A DNA stretch of 64,000 nucleotides from Brachyhypopomus gauderio (taxonomy: Eukaryota > Chordata > Actinopteri > Gymnotiformes > Hypopomidae). The stretch lies in NCBI RefSeq assembly GCF_052324685.1, contig NC_135211.1, positions 404,501 to 468,500 on the forward strand. The letters are read 5' to 3'. Positions 14,357 through 25,223 of this stretch are shown piece by piece. The notes under the pieces were generated by a model, which was not told the DNA's origin, did not search any database, and worked only from the letters and a program-made list of their open reading frames with translations. The translations under genes were made by a program, and so were the position numbers. The number at the start of each line of letters is the position of its first letter. Positions within the stretch are counted from its first letter, which is position 1.

Positions 14357-15826
14357 ATGGAGGGACCACACTCTGAAGGCGCAAGACCTAAAGCCCTAAA
14401 GTCTTCTCGAGATGGAGAATCAGTCAAAAGCCATAAAAGTGCTGGTTCAAGTACGAAACGCTCAAGTACGTCATCGGTCAGTGCCGCGGCAGCGCACGCT
14501 AGGGCCAATGCAGAAGCTGCTCGTGCACGCGTTTCATTCGCTCAGAGAGAGATCAGCATTAAAGTTGACAAAGCAAGACTAGAAGCCAATCTTGAAGCAC
14601 TGAACCTTGAAAAAGAAGCTGCAGCCGCTATAGCCCAAGCCGAGGTCTTGGAAGCAGCAGCAGAACTGGAGGCCGAGGTACACCATAGTTTGAAAAGCCT
14701 CTCGAGTATGATGCAGAATACACAAGAGCGTGTAAGTGACTACATCAAAGACCAAACTGTGCAGCTTAACCAACGCACTGAATCTGTCAGCACGTCCCCG
14801 ACATCAGAGTATCTCATCGAGAACGACCCACAGCCACTAACTAAGCACATTATTAAAGACGAGTATATGGTGAAAGACTGCTGGCCCCCACCATCCCAAC
14901 CACAACCAAGTTCAGATGCACCTATCCCATATCGGACCACTCACTTCCCAACTACGCCAGCCCAGCTAGCCAGGGATGACCACTTCCGAGTTCAAAATGA
15001 AGGACAGTTACAAGAACCAAAGCGCAATATACTTCGGCCAAATGCCAAGTTAACCTTTCCACAGTATTCTGACACCTCTCACACAAACCCACCAGAGTCT
15101 TCAGTAATGATGAACATGGCGAAGTACTTGGCACGCAAGGAGCTTGTGAGCACTGGTTTGGCACACTTTGATGATCGTCCAGAGTCTTATAGAGCCTGGA
15201 AATCTGCCTTCTCAAACACCATTAAGGATTTGGATCTCACTGCCAGTGAACAGTTGGATTTAATCTCAAAATGGCTCGGTAAGGAGTCTTCAGTATACGT
15301 CAAACGCCTAAGAGCAGTTCATATCGATGACCCAAACATTGCACTTAGAATGACCTGGGACAGGCTGGATGAATATTACGGCGCTCCAGAAGTCATTGAA
15401 AGTGCTCTCTTCAAGAAGCTGGACAACTTTCCTAAAATCACAAACAAAGATAATCGCAAGTTAAGAGAGCTCGGGGATCTATTGATGGAGCTACTCTCAG
15501 CAAAGGAGGATGGATTCTTACCCGGCTTGGCATACCTGGACACCGCTCGTGGCGTCAAACCCATTCTGGAAAAGCTGCCATACAACCTGCAAGAAAAATG
15601 GATCACTCAAGGGTCTAAGTATAAAGAGGACTATAAGGTCGGTTACCCTCCATTTTCCTTTTTCACCTCCTTCATCTGCTACCAAGCCAAAACAAGAAAT
15701 GATCCTAGCTTTGCCCTCCTTGGAAGCAGCGCTGCAACAGAAAGTCCAGCCCCGCATCACATAAATTTCAGAACCCCGGTCTCAGTGCACAAGACCAAAG
15801 TCTCCACCGGACTTACACAAAACTAA
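14357..15826 (+). CDS. BEL1 gag (ends at premature stop)
   Basis: A 489-residue frame begins 56 bp after the 5' LTR. An alanine- and glutamate-rich coiled-coil stretch covers about residues 45-110. A BEL/Pao gag domain (the DUF1759-like region) covers about 255-400, with FDDRPESYRAWKSAF and SEQLDLISKWLG. The TAA at 15824-15826 falls where BEL2 reads straight through. The same frame stays open immediately after it into the zinc knuckle, so the stop looks like a single point lesion rather than a gene boundary. A natural readthrough stop is possible but less likely. Confidence 0.85.
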   Translation: MEGPHSEGARPKALKSSRDGESVKSHKSAGSSTKRSSTSSVSAAAAHARANAEAARARVSFAQREISIKVDKARLEANLEALNLEKEAAAAIAQAEVLEAAAELEAEVHHSLKSLSSMMQNTQERVSDYIKDQTVQLNQRTESVSTSPTSEYLIENDPQPLTKHIIKDEYMVKDCWPPPSQPQPSSDAPIPYRTTHFPTTPAQLARDDHFRVQNEGQLQEPKRNILRPNAKLTFPQYSDTSHTNPPESSVMMNMAKYLARKELVSTGLAHFDDRPESYRAWKSAFSNTIKDLDLTASEQLDLISKWLGKESSVYVKRLRAVHIDDPNIALRMTWDRLDEYYGAPEVIESALFKKLDNFPKITNKDNRKLRELGDLLMELLSAKEDGFLPGLAYLDTARGVKPILEKLPYNLQEKWITQGSKYKEDYKVGYPPFSFFTSFICYQAKTRNDPSFALLGSSAATESPAPHHINFRTPVSVHKTKVSTGLTQN

Positions 15827-16850
15827 GCACTGCCTAAGGAGGATGGGGCCAAGCATTGTCCGATCCATAACAAACCTCACCCCTTAAAGAAGTGCCGTGG
15901 CTTCAGACTAAAAACCATCGAAGAACGCAAGGCTTACTTGAGGGACCAAGGAATTTGTTTTAAATGCTGCTCGTCCACTACTCATCTCGCCCGCGACTGC
16001 AAAGTCATGCTGAAATGTGATGAATGCGACAGCGACAAGCACATTACGGCTCTTCACCCTGGTCCACCTCAATGGTTCGCGAAGACTTCGAGTCCCGTGA
16101 TAGATGACGGCGGGGAGCCTGAAAACAGAGGTAATGCGCCAGGGCCAGAGGTAAGTCCTCTGTGCACTAAAGTTTGTGGCGATCGCTTCAAGTCAAAATC
16201 CTGTTCAAAGATATGTCTGGTCAACGTCTACCCAATAGAGCACCCTGAACGAGCTATCAAAATGTATGCTGTGATTGACGACCAGAACAACAAATCTCTG
16301 GCCAGGTCAGAGTTTTTCAACTTATTCAAAATCAAAGCAGGCTCATATCCCTACACCCTTAAGACTTGTGCTGGCTTAGCATCAGCCTCTGGCAGGAGAG
16401 CAAATGGCTACCAAATAGAGGCCGTGAATCATGGAGTTAGCTTTCCGCTCCCAACGTTGATCGAATGTGATGATTTACCCGATAATCGTGATGAAATACC
16501 AACGCCAGAGGCTGCTCTTCATTATCCGCACCTGAAGAGCCTTGCCAGTGAAATTCCCCCACTGGACAATGAGGTGCAGATTCTTCTCCTGCTCGGTAGG
16601 GACATTCTCCGGGTTCACAAGGTGAGACAGCAGATAAGCAGTCCAGGTGATTCTCCTTTTGCACAAAGGCTAGACCTTGGGTGGGTATTGGTAGGTGATG
16701 TGTGTTTGGGAAAGGTCCATAAGCCCATTGTCCACAACTTTAAGACAAACATACTAGAAGATGGAAGACCTTCACTGTTCAGACCCTGTGAAACCACGTC
16801 CATCTCAAGCAAACGGGCAACTTTAGCCCAGTCAATAGGCTACTTCACAG
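15827..16850 (+). pseudogene. BEL1 zinc-knuckle and peptidase segment
   Basis: This is in frame with gag, beyond the stop. A cysteine/histidine knuckle (CFKCCSSTTHLARDC, then CDECDSDKHITALH) is at 15953-16060. It is followed by the retropepsin-like domain of BEL/Pao elements (DUF1758-like) with VIDDQNNKSLARSEFF near 16270 and LLLLGRDILRVHK near 16580. The frame runs to a stop at 16937-16939, but similarity to BEL2 is lost after about 16800 and resumes one frame over, marking a frameshift at roughly 16800-16860. Confidence 0.82.
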
Positions 16851-19800
16851 TTGCCATACTGCCGTGGTGGATAAAGACTCACTCGGCCTTACAGTCTTCA
16901 AGAGAACGGCAGATGATGACAAACGCGCCTTTTCCATAGAAGACGAACAGTTTTTGCAAATAATGGACAATGAGGTTTTCCAGGACAAGGCAAAGAGTTG
17001 GGTGGCTCCCCTTCCATTCAAGTTTCCCAGGCCGCCTTTGCCCAACAATCGGGAGCAAGCAATGAACCGCCTCTCTTCACTACAGCGCACGTTAGAGCGT
17101 AAGCCAGAAATGAAAGGCCAGTTTATTGCCTTTATGCAAAAGATATTTGACAACAGTCATGCAGAGCCAGCATCCCTACTGCCAAGAGGGAAAGAGTGCT
17201 GGTACTTGCCAATGTTTGGGGTCTATCATCCGAGGAAACCTGGCCAAATCAGGGTTGTCTTCGACTCAAGCGCCCAATACAACGGCATCTCCCTAAACAA
17301 CGTGCTGCTCAGCGGACCAGACTTGAATAACAGTCTTTTGGGAGTCCTCATTCGTTTCAGAAGAGAGCGAGTAGCAATCATGGCCGACATCGAACAGATG
17401 TTTCACTGCTTTGTCGTGAGAGAAGATCACCGAGACTACTTACGCTTCCTCTGGTATCGAGATAATGACCCCAGTAAGGACATCATTGAGTACAGGATGA
17501 GGGTTCATGTATTCGGCAACAGCCCTTCTCCAGCCGTGGCAACGTATTGTCTAAGGAGAGCAGCAAAGAAGGGAGAGCGACAGTACGGGTCAGACACCAG
17601 ACGCTTCATAGAGCAAGAGTTCTATGTAGATGACGGTCTCTTTTCCACACCAACAGAAGACGAGGCAACTTCCCTGTTGCAAAAAACCCAAGCATCGCTC
17701 TTAGAGTCGAACTTAAGACTTCACAAGATTGCATCCAACAGCATTGAAGTCTTAAGAGCTTTCCCAGCTGGAGATCATGCTAAGGACATGAAAGATCTCT
17801 ACTTGGATGGAGACTCAGCCACCACACACCGAAGCCTTGGATTGAGTTGGGATGTCAAAAGGGATATATTCACCTTCCAAGTCTCCATCAAAGACAAGCC
17901 ATTCACGAAACGTGGTGTCCTCTCCACCATAAACAGCCTTTACGATCCTCTCGGCTTCGTTGCTCCCGTGACCATTCGAGGAAAGTCGTTGCTTAGGGAG
18001 CTCACCCTGAACGGAACTGACTGGGACAGCCCGCTGCCTCAAGACAAATCCGAGGTTTGGGAGACATGGAGAGATTCACTACAGGAATTGCAACATCTTC
18101 ACATCCCTCGAACCTACACTGGTACCTCTTGCTCCAATGCTAGTCGGAAGGAGTTATGTGTTTTCTCAGACGCCTCAACCAAAGCAATCGGCGCCGTGGT
18201 ATACCTGAAGACTACAGACGAAAACGGCCAGATACATGTGGGTTTCGTCTTCGGAAAAGCTAGACTCGCACCTCCAAATGAACCAACAATACCCAGATTG
18301 GAACTCTGTGCGGCAGTGTTAGCCGTAGAAATAGCCGAACTCATTGTTCAAGAGATCAACATTCAAGTTGATGCTGTTACCTTCTACTGCGACAGTAAAG
18401 TGGTGCTGGGCTATATTCATAATCAGTCAAAACGCTTTTATGCGTATGTCCACAACAGGGTTCAGAGAATCCGCCAGTCTACGGGACCAAACCAATGGAA
18501 GTATGTGCCTACGGAACACAACCCAGCCGACCATGCTTCTAGGTCAGTCCAAGCCTCAAAGCTCACTAGGACCAGCTGGCTCACCGGTCCAGCTTTCTTA
18601 AGCAAACCACACTCAACTATTGAGCAGCTAGAGACCTTTGAGCTCATCAATCCAGATTCTGACGTAGAAATCCGATCGCAAGTAACAAGCTGTGTCACAA
18701 GTCAAAAGGTCAACCAATTGGATCCTGAGAGGTTTACCAAATTCTCATCCTGGAAGTCCTTACAAAGAGCAGTTGCCACGCTTGTTCACGTGGTTCGTTC
18801 TTTCAAGAAGGACAGAAGGACAACAGGATGTAATGGTTGGCACTGGTGTCCAAAACCCTTTACCACTGATGAGTTGTCGAAGGCCACGGCAGCAATTATT
18901 CTCGCTGTACAGCGGACCTCCTTCTCTGAAGAATTAGCTGTTCTATCGGTTGGAGATGAAATTTCCAAAAGAAGCCCATTAGTTAAGCTAAATCCGACTG
19001 CAGATCCCGAAGGCCTACTAAGGATTGGAGGCAGGCTTGAGCTTGCCGATTTAAGCGACAGAGAAAGGCATCCAGTTATTCTTTTAGGAAAATGCCATGT
19101 GTCCACGTTGCTCATCAGACACCATCATGAGCAGGTTGAGCATCAAGGTCGGACAATCACTGAAGGCGCCGTTCGAGCTGCTGGTATATGGCTACTTGGT
19201 GGCAAGCGCTGCATAAGTGCTGTTCTTCATGCATGTGTCATCTGCCGAAGGCTCCGTAAAAAAGGAGAGAAACAAATTATGTCAGACCTCCCGCCGGAAC
19301 GACTGAGCACTTCGCCACCTTTTACCTACACTGGTCTGGATGTTTTCGGTCCTTGGATTGTGACAGCAAGGCGCACAAGAGGAGGGATGGCTCAGAGTAA
19401 GCGCTGGGCCGTACTCTTCACCTGCATGAGCACGCGTGCGGTCCACATAGAAGTCATTGATTCTTTAGACACTTCTTCATTCATCAATGCCTTAAGAAGA
19501 TTCTTTGCCATCCGTGGTCCTTCCAAACAGCTACACTCCGACTGTGGGACAAATTTCATCGGTGCTTGCAGAGAGCTGGAGTTCCATAAGGTGGTGACCG
19601 AATCAGAAGTCCAGAGGTACACAAGCAATCAAGGATGCACATGGCGTTTTAACCCACCTCACTCTTCGCACATGGGTGGTGTGTGGGAACGCATGGTGGG
19701 AATTGCGAGGAGAATCTTAGACTCAATGTTGATGCGTACTCCTTCCTCCACTTTGTCTCATGAAGTCCTGTGCACTCTGATGGCAGAGGTAACAGCCATC

Positions 19801-20247
19801 ATTAACTCAAGACCTCTAGTTTCTGTCTCCTCAGATCCAGATGTTCCACAGATACTTACCCCAACAATGCTTCTCACTCAGAAGCAGAGTGTTTTACCTC
19901 CTCCAGGGATATTCACTGAGAAGGACCTGTATAAGCAACAGTGGCGCCAAGTTCAAAGATTGGCTGACGAATTCTGGAATCGTTGGAAACGCGAATACCT
20001 GCACATACTACAACTCCGCCACAAATGGCAAGAGTCGAGTCCCAACATCACGAAGGGTGATGTTGTTTTGTTGAAGGATGATCGCACATGCCGCAATGAT
20101 TGGCCGTTGGCTCTCATAACAGACACCTTCCCAGGTAGTGATGGCAAGGTCCGAAGGATCGAGGTCAAGGTCATCAAGGATGGAGCTGCCAAAAAGCTTC
20201 TCAGGCCTGTTACAGAGGTTGTGATGCTTCTAAAGAATGGGGACTGA
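16850..20247 (+). CDS. BEL1 pol: RT, RNase H, integrase
   Basis: A frame of about 1127 residues holds the rest of pol. Reverse transcriptase follows RVVFDSSAQYNGISLN, with the YVDD catalytic box at 17622-17633. A Pao-type peptidase/linker region follows. RNase H is at about 18150-18540, with FSDASTKAIGAV and CDSKVVLGYI. The integrase H2C2 finger is at 19120-19250. The integrase core runs from YTGLDVFGPW through SDCGTNFIGA to GGVWERMVG (19320-19700). A C-terminal domain with GDVVLLKDD follows. The TGA at 20245-20247 is 64 bp before the 3' LTR. This part shows no break, but the upstream frameshift cuts it off from gag. Confidence 0.88.
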
Positions 20248-20311
20248 TATGTTTACAAGTTTATGGTTTAAGTATTGCTATGTGGCATCTTAACAGATGC
20301 CAGGCGGGGAG

Positions 20312-20875
20312 TGTTCTGCCCTTTAATCTGTTATAAGACAAGTGTTCAATGTTAATTTACTCTCAGTACATCGAGCCTTTTATTTTGAAGGGCGGCTTGG
20401 GCACGTAACGGGGAGTCTGCCATTTTCTTTAGTTTCTGTTTAGTCAGCGACACGTAAACAATATCATCCGCTGCAGTCTGCTTTCTGTTTATGCCATCGA
20501 CACCACCGTCTGTAAGTTTTGATTTAATATTCTGAAGTAGAATTTATTTGAGTCTTATTCGTGGAGAATGTTTGCAGTAAATGTGAGATTTGATCATTGT
20601 GCGAGGCCTATGTGTTCATGTTCGGGTCATTTCAATGCAACCTAGCTAAAGGGACAAACGTAGCATTTTGATTTTGCGTTTAACCTCCTTTTAACAATGC
20701 TAAGCTAAAGGTAGCTGTTTTATTTCTGTCCTACAGTTTTACTCCATGTTAACGTGTACGTGGTTCATCAAAATAAAGTGGAGCTAAGGAAGCTACATCC
20801 TGACTCACGTATTAATTCAACTGGAGTTAGGCTTACTGCTGAATTGTGTTAGACACACACAAGGGGAGCAGAATA
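20312..20875 (+). repeat. BEL1 3' LTR
   Basis: 564 bp. I saw no difference from the 5' LTR when reading the two side by side. The target duplication CAGCA follows at 20876-20880. Confidence 0.93.
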
Positions 20876-21515
20876 CAGCACACTCTGGAACATTACATAC
20901 TGCACTACTGAAAGCACTTCAAACCATGGTGTCCTTTTATTTATTCGTTTGTTTATTTGTTTTATTTATTATATTTTATTTTTTACACATTAAGTGTAGT
21001 AGCAGTCTGCAGTTTGGGACGTGGCCAGAGAGTAATGTAACTTGACGTTTCAGAGAGCTTGCTGACAAGCGTTAATATAAACGTTAGCTAACCTAACGTT
21101 AGCTAACCCTCCTAGTCTGTTACCATAACAGCCCATTACAATAAAGCTATTTTATTGTCATATATATGGTCATATGGTTGGCTATTCATTGCTCTCATCA
21201 CAGACCTCGCGGGCGCAAACTACCCGCCGCTGCAGCGAGGCGAGAGCTCGGGTCAGTGACGCTATGAGTGCGGGATATTTCTGAACATCTCAACACAAGC
21301 CTTAAGAAAGCGAAAGACCCAGAGAGCGCCTGACAAGTTGCTAACTACAAACACAGCGCGTGAATTGTGAACGCTGCCAAAACGCACTTTTAGAAAAAAA
21401 AGTTTTTAAATAGTTTCCGCTTTTTCTGTGGTTTAATTTTTGGGTGGCCAACTGTGCCATTGAAATAGCCGATTTCGGAAATGCTCTGTTTGCTTATTAA
21501 GTCAATATGATAATT

Positions 21516-21518
<3 letters not shown>

Positions 21519-21569
<51 letters not shown>
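21519..21569. repeat. (AT)n microsatellite
   Basis: About 25 AT units lie inside the right half of hAT copy A. The matching place in copy B (about 40225) has only ATATATACATATAA, so the run expanded after the copies separated. A second, less pure AT/TTATAT tract lies at 21776-21838. The open frames through it, rich in tyrosine and isoleucine, are not genes. Confidence 0.9.
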
Positions 21570-21572
<3 letters not shown>

Positions 21573-21899
21573 GTAAATCTCCCGAACCCCCGCACCACAA
21601 ACAACTCCTCGGATCTAAACGATTCGCGTAGGTCACCCTTTTCAACTTCAAAACGGCGAATTTCGCCGAAAGGTGACAGATTTTCATGCCTGTTTAAATC
21701 CCATACAGTTTCGCTAACAGGTTTGGCGGCAAACCAGCCGGTGTTTAGGTGACTGGCGCGTGCGTGGACAAACATCATATATATATTTATATATATATAT
21801 TTATATATTTATATATATATATTACAAATATATATATTTACACATTTACAATTTAAAATATGGTCTCATATGGCATAAAACAGCCTTTTATTTTCTTCT

Positions 21900-22560
21900 A
21901 TTGATTCTTTTTTCATCCCTCCATCCTCCCATTGAAAACCATTGATTTTACAAATCCCTTAAATTTCAAGATGCAATGATCAAACTTGGTGAAATGACTC
22001 ACTAGCTGATTCCTAACACTACACTGAATATCATATTGATGACATTTGTCTACCCTCCCATTCTATCACTTCATTCATCCCTCCATCCTCCCATAGGAAT
22101 GCAATGCTTTTAAAAATTTCTTAATTTTCAAGATACAGTGATCAAACTTGGTGAAATGACTCACTGCCTGATTCCTAGCACTACATTGAATATCATATCG
22201 ATGCCATTTGTTTATGCTCCCCTTCTATCATTTCATTCATCCCTCCATCCTCTCATAATAAACCATTGGTTTTCTAACTGCCTTAATTTTCAAGATGCAT
22301 TGATCAGTAGCTGATACCTAGCAGTAAGCTGCATTTCATATCGATGCCATTTGTCTATCTGCCCTTTTTTATCAATTCATTCATCCCTCCATCATCCCAT
22401 GATTCCTTTGGTTTTATAACTCCATTAGATGTATAGATAGAACAACTAAATCTGCTGTACTGACTCAACTGTAAATATACTAAATATGGTCTTATGTGGT
22501 GTTAAACAAATTTTTTATTCTTTCTTTTTCATCCCTCCATCCTCCTATAGGAATCAATTG
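21900..22560. repeat. Degenerate tandem array, period about 145-165 bp
   Basis: The block TTCATCCCTCCATCCTCCCA recurs with small changes near 21911, 22074, 22236, 22380 and 22528. Between the blocks, CAAACTTGGTGAAATGACTC and ATATCATATTGATG-type segments recur in the same order. This is an old satellite-like or minisatellite array of about five units. No gene is present. Confidence 0.7.
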
Positions 22561-22619
22561 ATTTTTTAACTGTTTCATCTGTGAAGATCATCTACATCTA
22601 CATCTGCTGTCCTTACTGA

Positions 22620-23420
22620 ACTATTGGCTTTTCTGGGAACAACCATTATCAGCTATATCAGTTAACATACTTAACATTGTCTTCATGCTGTTAAAAGCTG
22701 CGCTGATGTCCAAAAGAATTAAGAGCGATACCTCACCTAAGTCAGCGTGCATTAAAAGTTCATTTAAGACTCTCAAGAGAGCGGTCTCAATACTATGTTT
22801 TGGGCAAAACCCAGATTGAAACATAGTTTTTTTTTTAAGGAAAATGCCATTCTGGAAATGTTGAACTGATGCTGTCTTTTCCAAAATCTTTTTTTAAATC
22901 TTAATTTTTTTTTAATGGCATAACATCAAATGGGGAAGAGGAAGGATGCAGGCCTTGCACAACGGAAACTAAGTCCTCCAGAGAAATTGGCTCAAATTGA
23001 TTAAAGAGAACCAGATTACAAGGAGGAGGAAGAACCATTGAACTACTGAGTGGCAGAACAATACTAGCTCTTAACTCGCTAACTTTATTTACAAAAAATC
23101 TAGAAACTTTCCACAATTAATGTTGGAGGCTGGACTAGTAAAAGGGGCCCCATTTATCAGTCGGTCAATGGTAGAGAACAAAAATCTGGCATTGTGCTTA
23201 TTAGCAGCAATCAAGTTTTTAAAATAAACTCCTCTTGCATATCTAACACATATTTTAAAAGCTGTTAGTAAGCCTTTTAAATAAAGATAATGAACCTGCA
23301 ATTTCGATTGTTCAGCTTGCCTACGTTTTTTTTTCAGAGCTTTGATTTCATCATTTATCCATGGAGAAGGAATTATCATAGATTTAACTCTGTTAGTGCA
23401 CAATTCATTAAAACAGCCAA
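22620..23420 (-). pseudogene. LINE C fragment, L2-like RT N-terminal part
   Basis: On the minus strand, 23403-23089 encodes a linker region (WINDEIKALKKKRRQAE). At 23116-22901 lies the early reverse-transcriptase block (FEPISLEDLVSVVQGL), and at 22884-22670 the SGFCPKHSIETALLRVLNEL / LLILLDISAAFNS block. It is interrupted by frameshifts and stops before the catalytic aspartates. This is a short, dead fragment. Confidence 0.75.
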
Positions 23421-23489
23421 GTCATTCACCTGATTACAGAGAGTCACATAATTATATGCTTCAGAAAAGTGGTTGTTTTTGTGTACAAG

Positions 23490-23655
23490 TTGTTCTCTGC
23501 ACTACTTTTTTGGAAAATAGTTATAACATTTTTGTGCAACACCTTTATATTTATTTCTTGTTATACGGTAATATTTATAATTCATCTGCTTTTTATTTGT
23601 TTCTTTAATACAACCCAATAATTGATGATGCTGCATGGGCACCACATTGGTCAGG
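23490..23655 (+). repeat. Dispersed repeat, inverted match to 10511-10680
   Basis: The partner of the repeat downstream of gpt2, in opposite orientation. GGTCAGGGCCGGCTCTGAC at the right edge resembles a hAT end. Confidence 0.65.
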
Positions 23656-23679
23656 GCCGGCTCTGACTACATTAACAAA

Positions 23680-24093
23680 TACATTTACAAATAATACCGC
23701 ACACTGAAACAGACGTAATGTCAGGAGATACGTTATTACTGTTAAAAATGCACTTCCAATAAAGTGAGTATTGGAAATTCTCATTTTGCTGCTGAATGTA
23801 ATGGTAATGACTAAAGTAACTTGTAATCTAACGTAGTTACTTTTAAAATAAAGTAATCAGTAACGGATAAGTTCCCAGATAGCAAATGAACGTTGAATCA
23901 ACATAGAACCATATGTGCACTTTAGCGTTGAATCAACGTCACATTTCAACGTTGATTCAACATTTATACGTTGAGCAAGACAACGGTGAATCAACGTTGA
24001 TTCAACGTTCGTTTGCTATCTGGGTTACTTTTTAAAACATTGATCAAAAATCGGAAATAGGATTACTTTTTCAATGTAACTAAGCCATCACTG
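23680..24093. mobile_element. hAT-like fragment ending GCCATCACTG
   Basis: The right edge reads as CAGTGATGGCTTAGTTAC on the minus strand, followed by AAAAAGTAAT-type repeats. This is a terminus style common in fish hAT elements; compare the related start CAGTGATGCCGGTAACGC at 59532. A clear left end was not found. A palindromic MITE lies inside it. Confidence 0.5.
23874..24024. mobile_element. 151-bp palindromic MITE
   Basis: Inverted ends CCCAGATAGCAAATGAACG and CGTTCGTTTGCTATCTGGG. The interior is built from repeats of TTGAATCAACGTT and its complement, so almost the whole element can fold on itself. It interrupts a continuous AGTAAC-rich repeat. Only a short TT duplication is visible at the borders, so the superfamily is not settled. 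Confidence 0.75.
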
Positions 24094-24324
24094 CTAACCC
24101 AGTGCTAACACACCACACAATTCCCCTCACGATGACTCAGGTTGTGATACTGCTGTAGTGGAGGAAGCAAAACGAGGATGTCGCGTTCAGGTTGCGACTC
24201 GCACCTCCATGTTCTGTGCTCCCTTAAATGGCCGGATTCCTTGTGTCAGGCATGAAAATGGGTCAGGGGTTAAAAAGGTGAGAAGACCAGTGGGTGGGGG
24301 GTTATGACAGGTGATGGCATGGGG

Positions 24325-24376
24325 CAGGGGCGGACTGGGGAGAAAAAGTGGCCCGGGAGTTCCTGACAGACTGGCC

Positions 24377-24458
<82 letters not shown>

Positions 24459-25223
24459 ATACTGTATATGAATCTATACATGGCACGTAGTGTATATGAC
24501 GGCGTTTATTGTCATATGGACAATATTAATTCCAGCAATAATATGATTACAAAGCCACATAGTGGCTTTTAAATAGTCCACTATAAGACCACCAAACAAG
24601 TTGTTAAATAGTCCACCATAAGACAACCAAACAAGTTGTTTTACGCAAAGTGCATCCTAAAGAACAACCTACGACTCTAACGTGGGTATTTCTTCCTCTT
24701 ACCTATTTGTGGTGGTTAGTTTTAATCTAAGAATTTCAATAGCTTTAAAAAAACAGTGCACAGTGCTCTGCCTTGAAGACCGCCACTTGCGTCCGTGTTA
24801 ACCGTGTTAAGGTAATTTGCCTTAGACGTTGCAGAGGCGCAGTACATTTAAAATAACATGTTATCTACAATTTAAACTGCTGTATGTTTTCGTAGTCCGG
24901 CCCGTATTTTCTGGGACAAGTTGGTTTTTTTCTGATCTCCGCTGCATACTGTCAGCCCGCACCAGCTGGCCCAGTCCGCGGCCGCGGTCCAACTCGTTCA
25001 TGTGTTTACAGGCTCAGACCGCGGCCGCGCTGAGCAGGTTAGTCTGACTGGAGCGGGGGAGGTAATAACACCGTTAAACAGCAGCGTGACTACGGGCCGG
25101 GGCCGCAGTGCGCGGCAGTGGCTCCTCCACGGGCTGAGTTAAACCACCGGCGGCCCACCGGCCCACTAACCCATCGGCCCACCGGGGAAATCCCCGGTAG
25201 CAATGTATGCCAGTCCGCCCCTG
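24325..25223. mobile_element. hAT MITE inside hAT copy B
   Basis: Inverted ends CAGGGGCGGACTGG and CCAGTCCGCCCCTG, with a perfect 8-bp duplication GCATGGGG at 24317-24324 and 25224-25231. Copy A keeps the empty site (TGGCATGGGGATACGG near 13043). The element is 899 bp, contains an (AT)n(GT)n microsatellite at about 24380-24458, and has no transposase frame. Confidence 0.92.

Larger units (their letters stand above)
13737..20875 (+). mobile_element. BEL/Pao LTR retrotransposon BEL1
   Basis: A 7139-bp element has two 564-bp LTRs that I could not tell apart by eye. A perfect 5-bp target duplication, CAGCA, flanks it at 13732-13736 and 20876-20880. The purine-rich GGCGGGGAG stretch directly before the 3' LTR fits a polypurine tract. 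The LTR starts TGTTCTGC and ends GCAGAATA, so it closes with TA rather than the usual CA. Inside are gag, aspartic peptidase, RT, RNase H and integrase of BEL/Pao type. One in-frame stop and one frameshift break the polyprotein. There is no room for an env gene. Confidence 0.93.
12996..21692 (-). mobile_element. hAT element copy A, split by BEL1
   Basis: The two halves (12996-13736 and 20881-21692) match the matching halves of copy B at 24285-40348. The right end TTTTCATGCCTG at 21681-21692 is the inverted partner of CAGGCATGAAAA at the left end of copy B; the left end of copy A is missing, joined to the Gypsy remnant at ACCAGTGGG. On the minus strand, 13506-13340 encodes a piece ending in SSSEAERSF, a hAT dimerisation-region motif. 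The element is about 1.55 kb without BEL1 and is transposase-defective. A GGCGAATTTCGCC palindrome lies near the right end. Confidence 0.8.

Noticed and set aside
20247..20312. Envelope gene in BEL1
   Set aside because: Only 64 bp lie between the pol stop and the 3' LTR; likewise no env space in BEL2 or the Gmr1-like element.
21507..21945. Open frames rich in Tyr and Ile
   Set aside because: Translation of AT microsatellites, not proteins.
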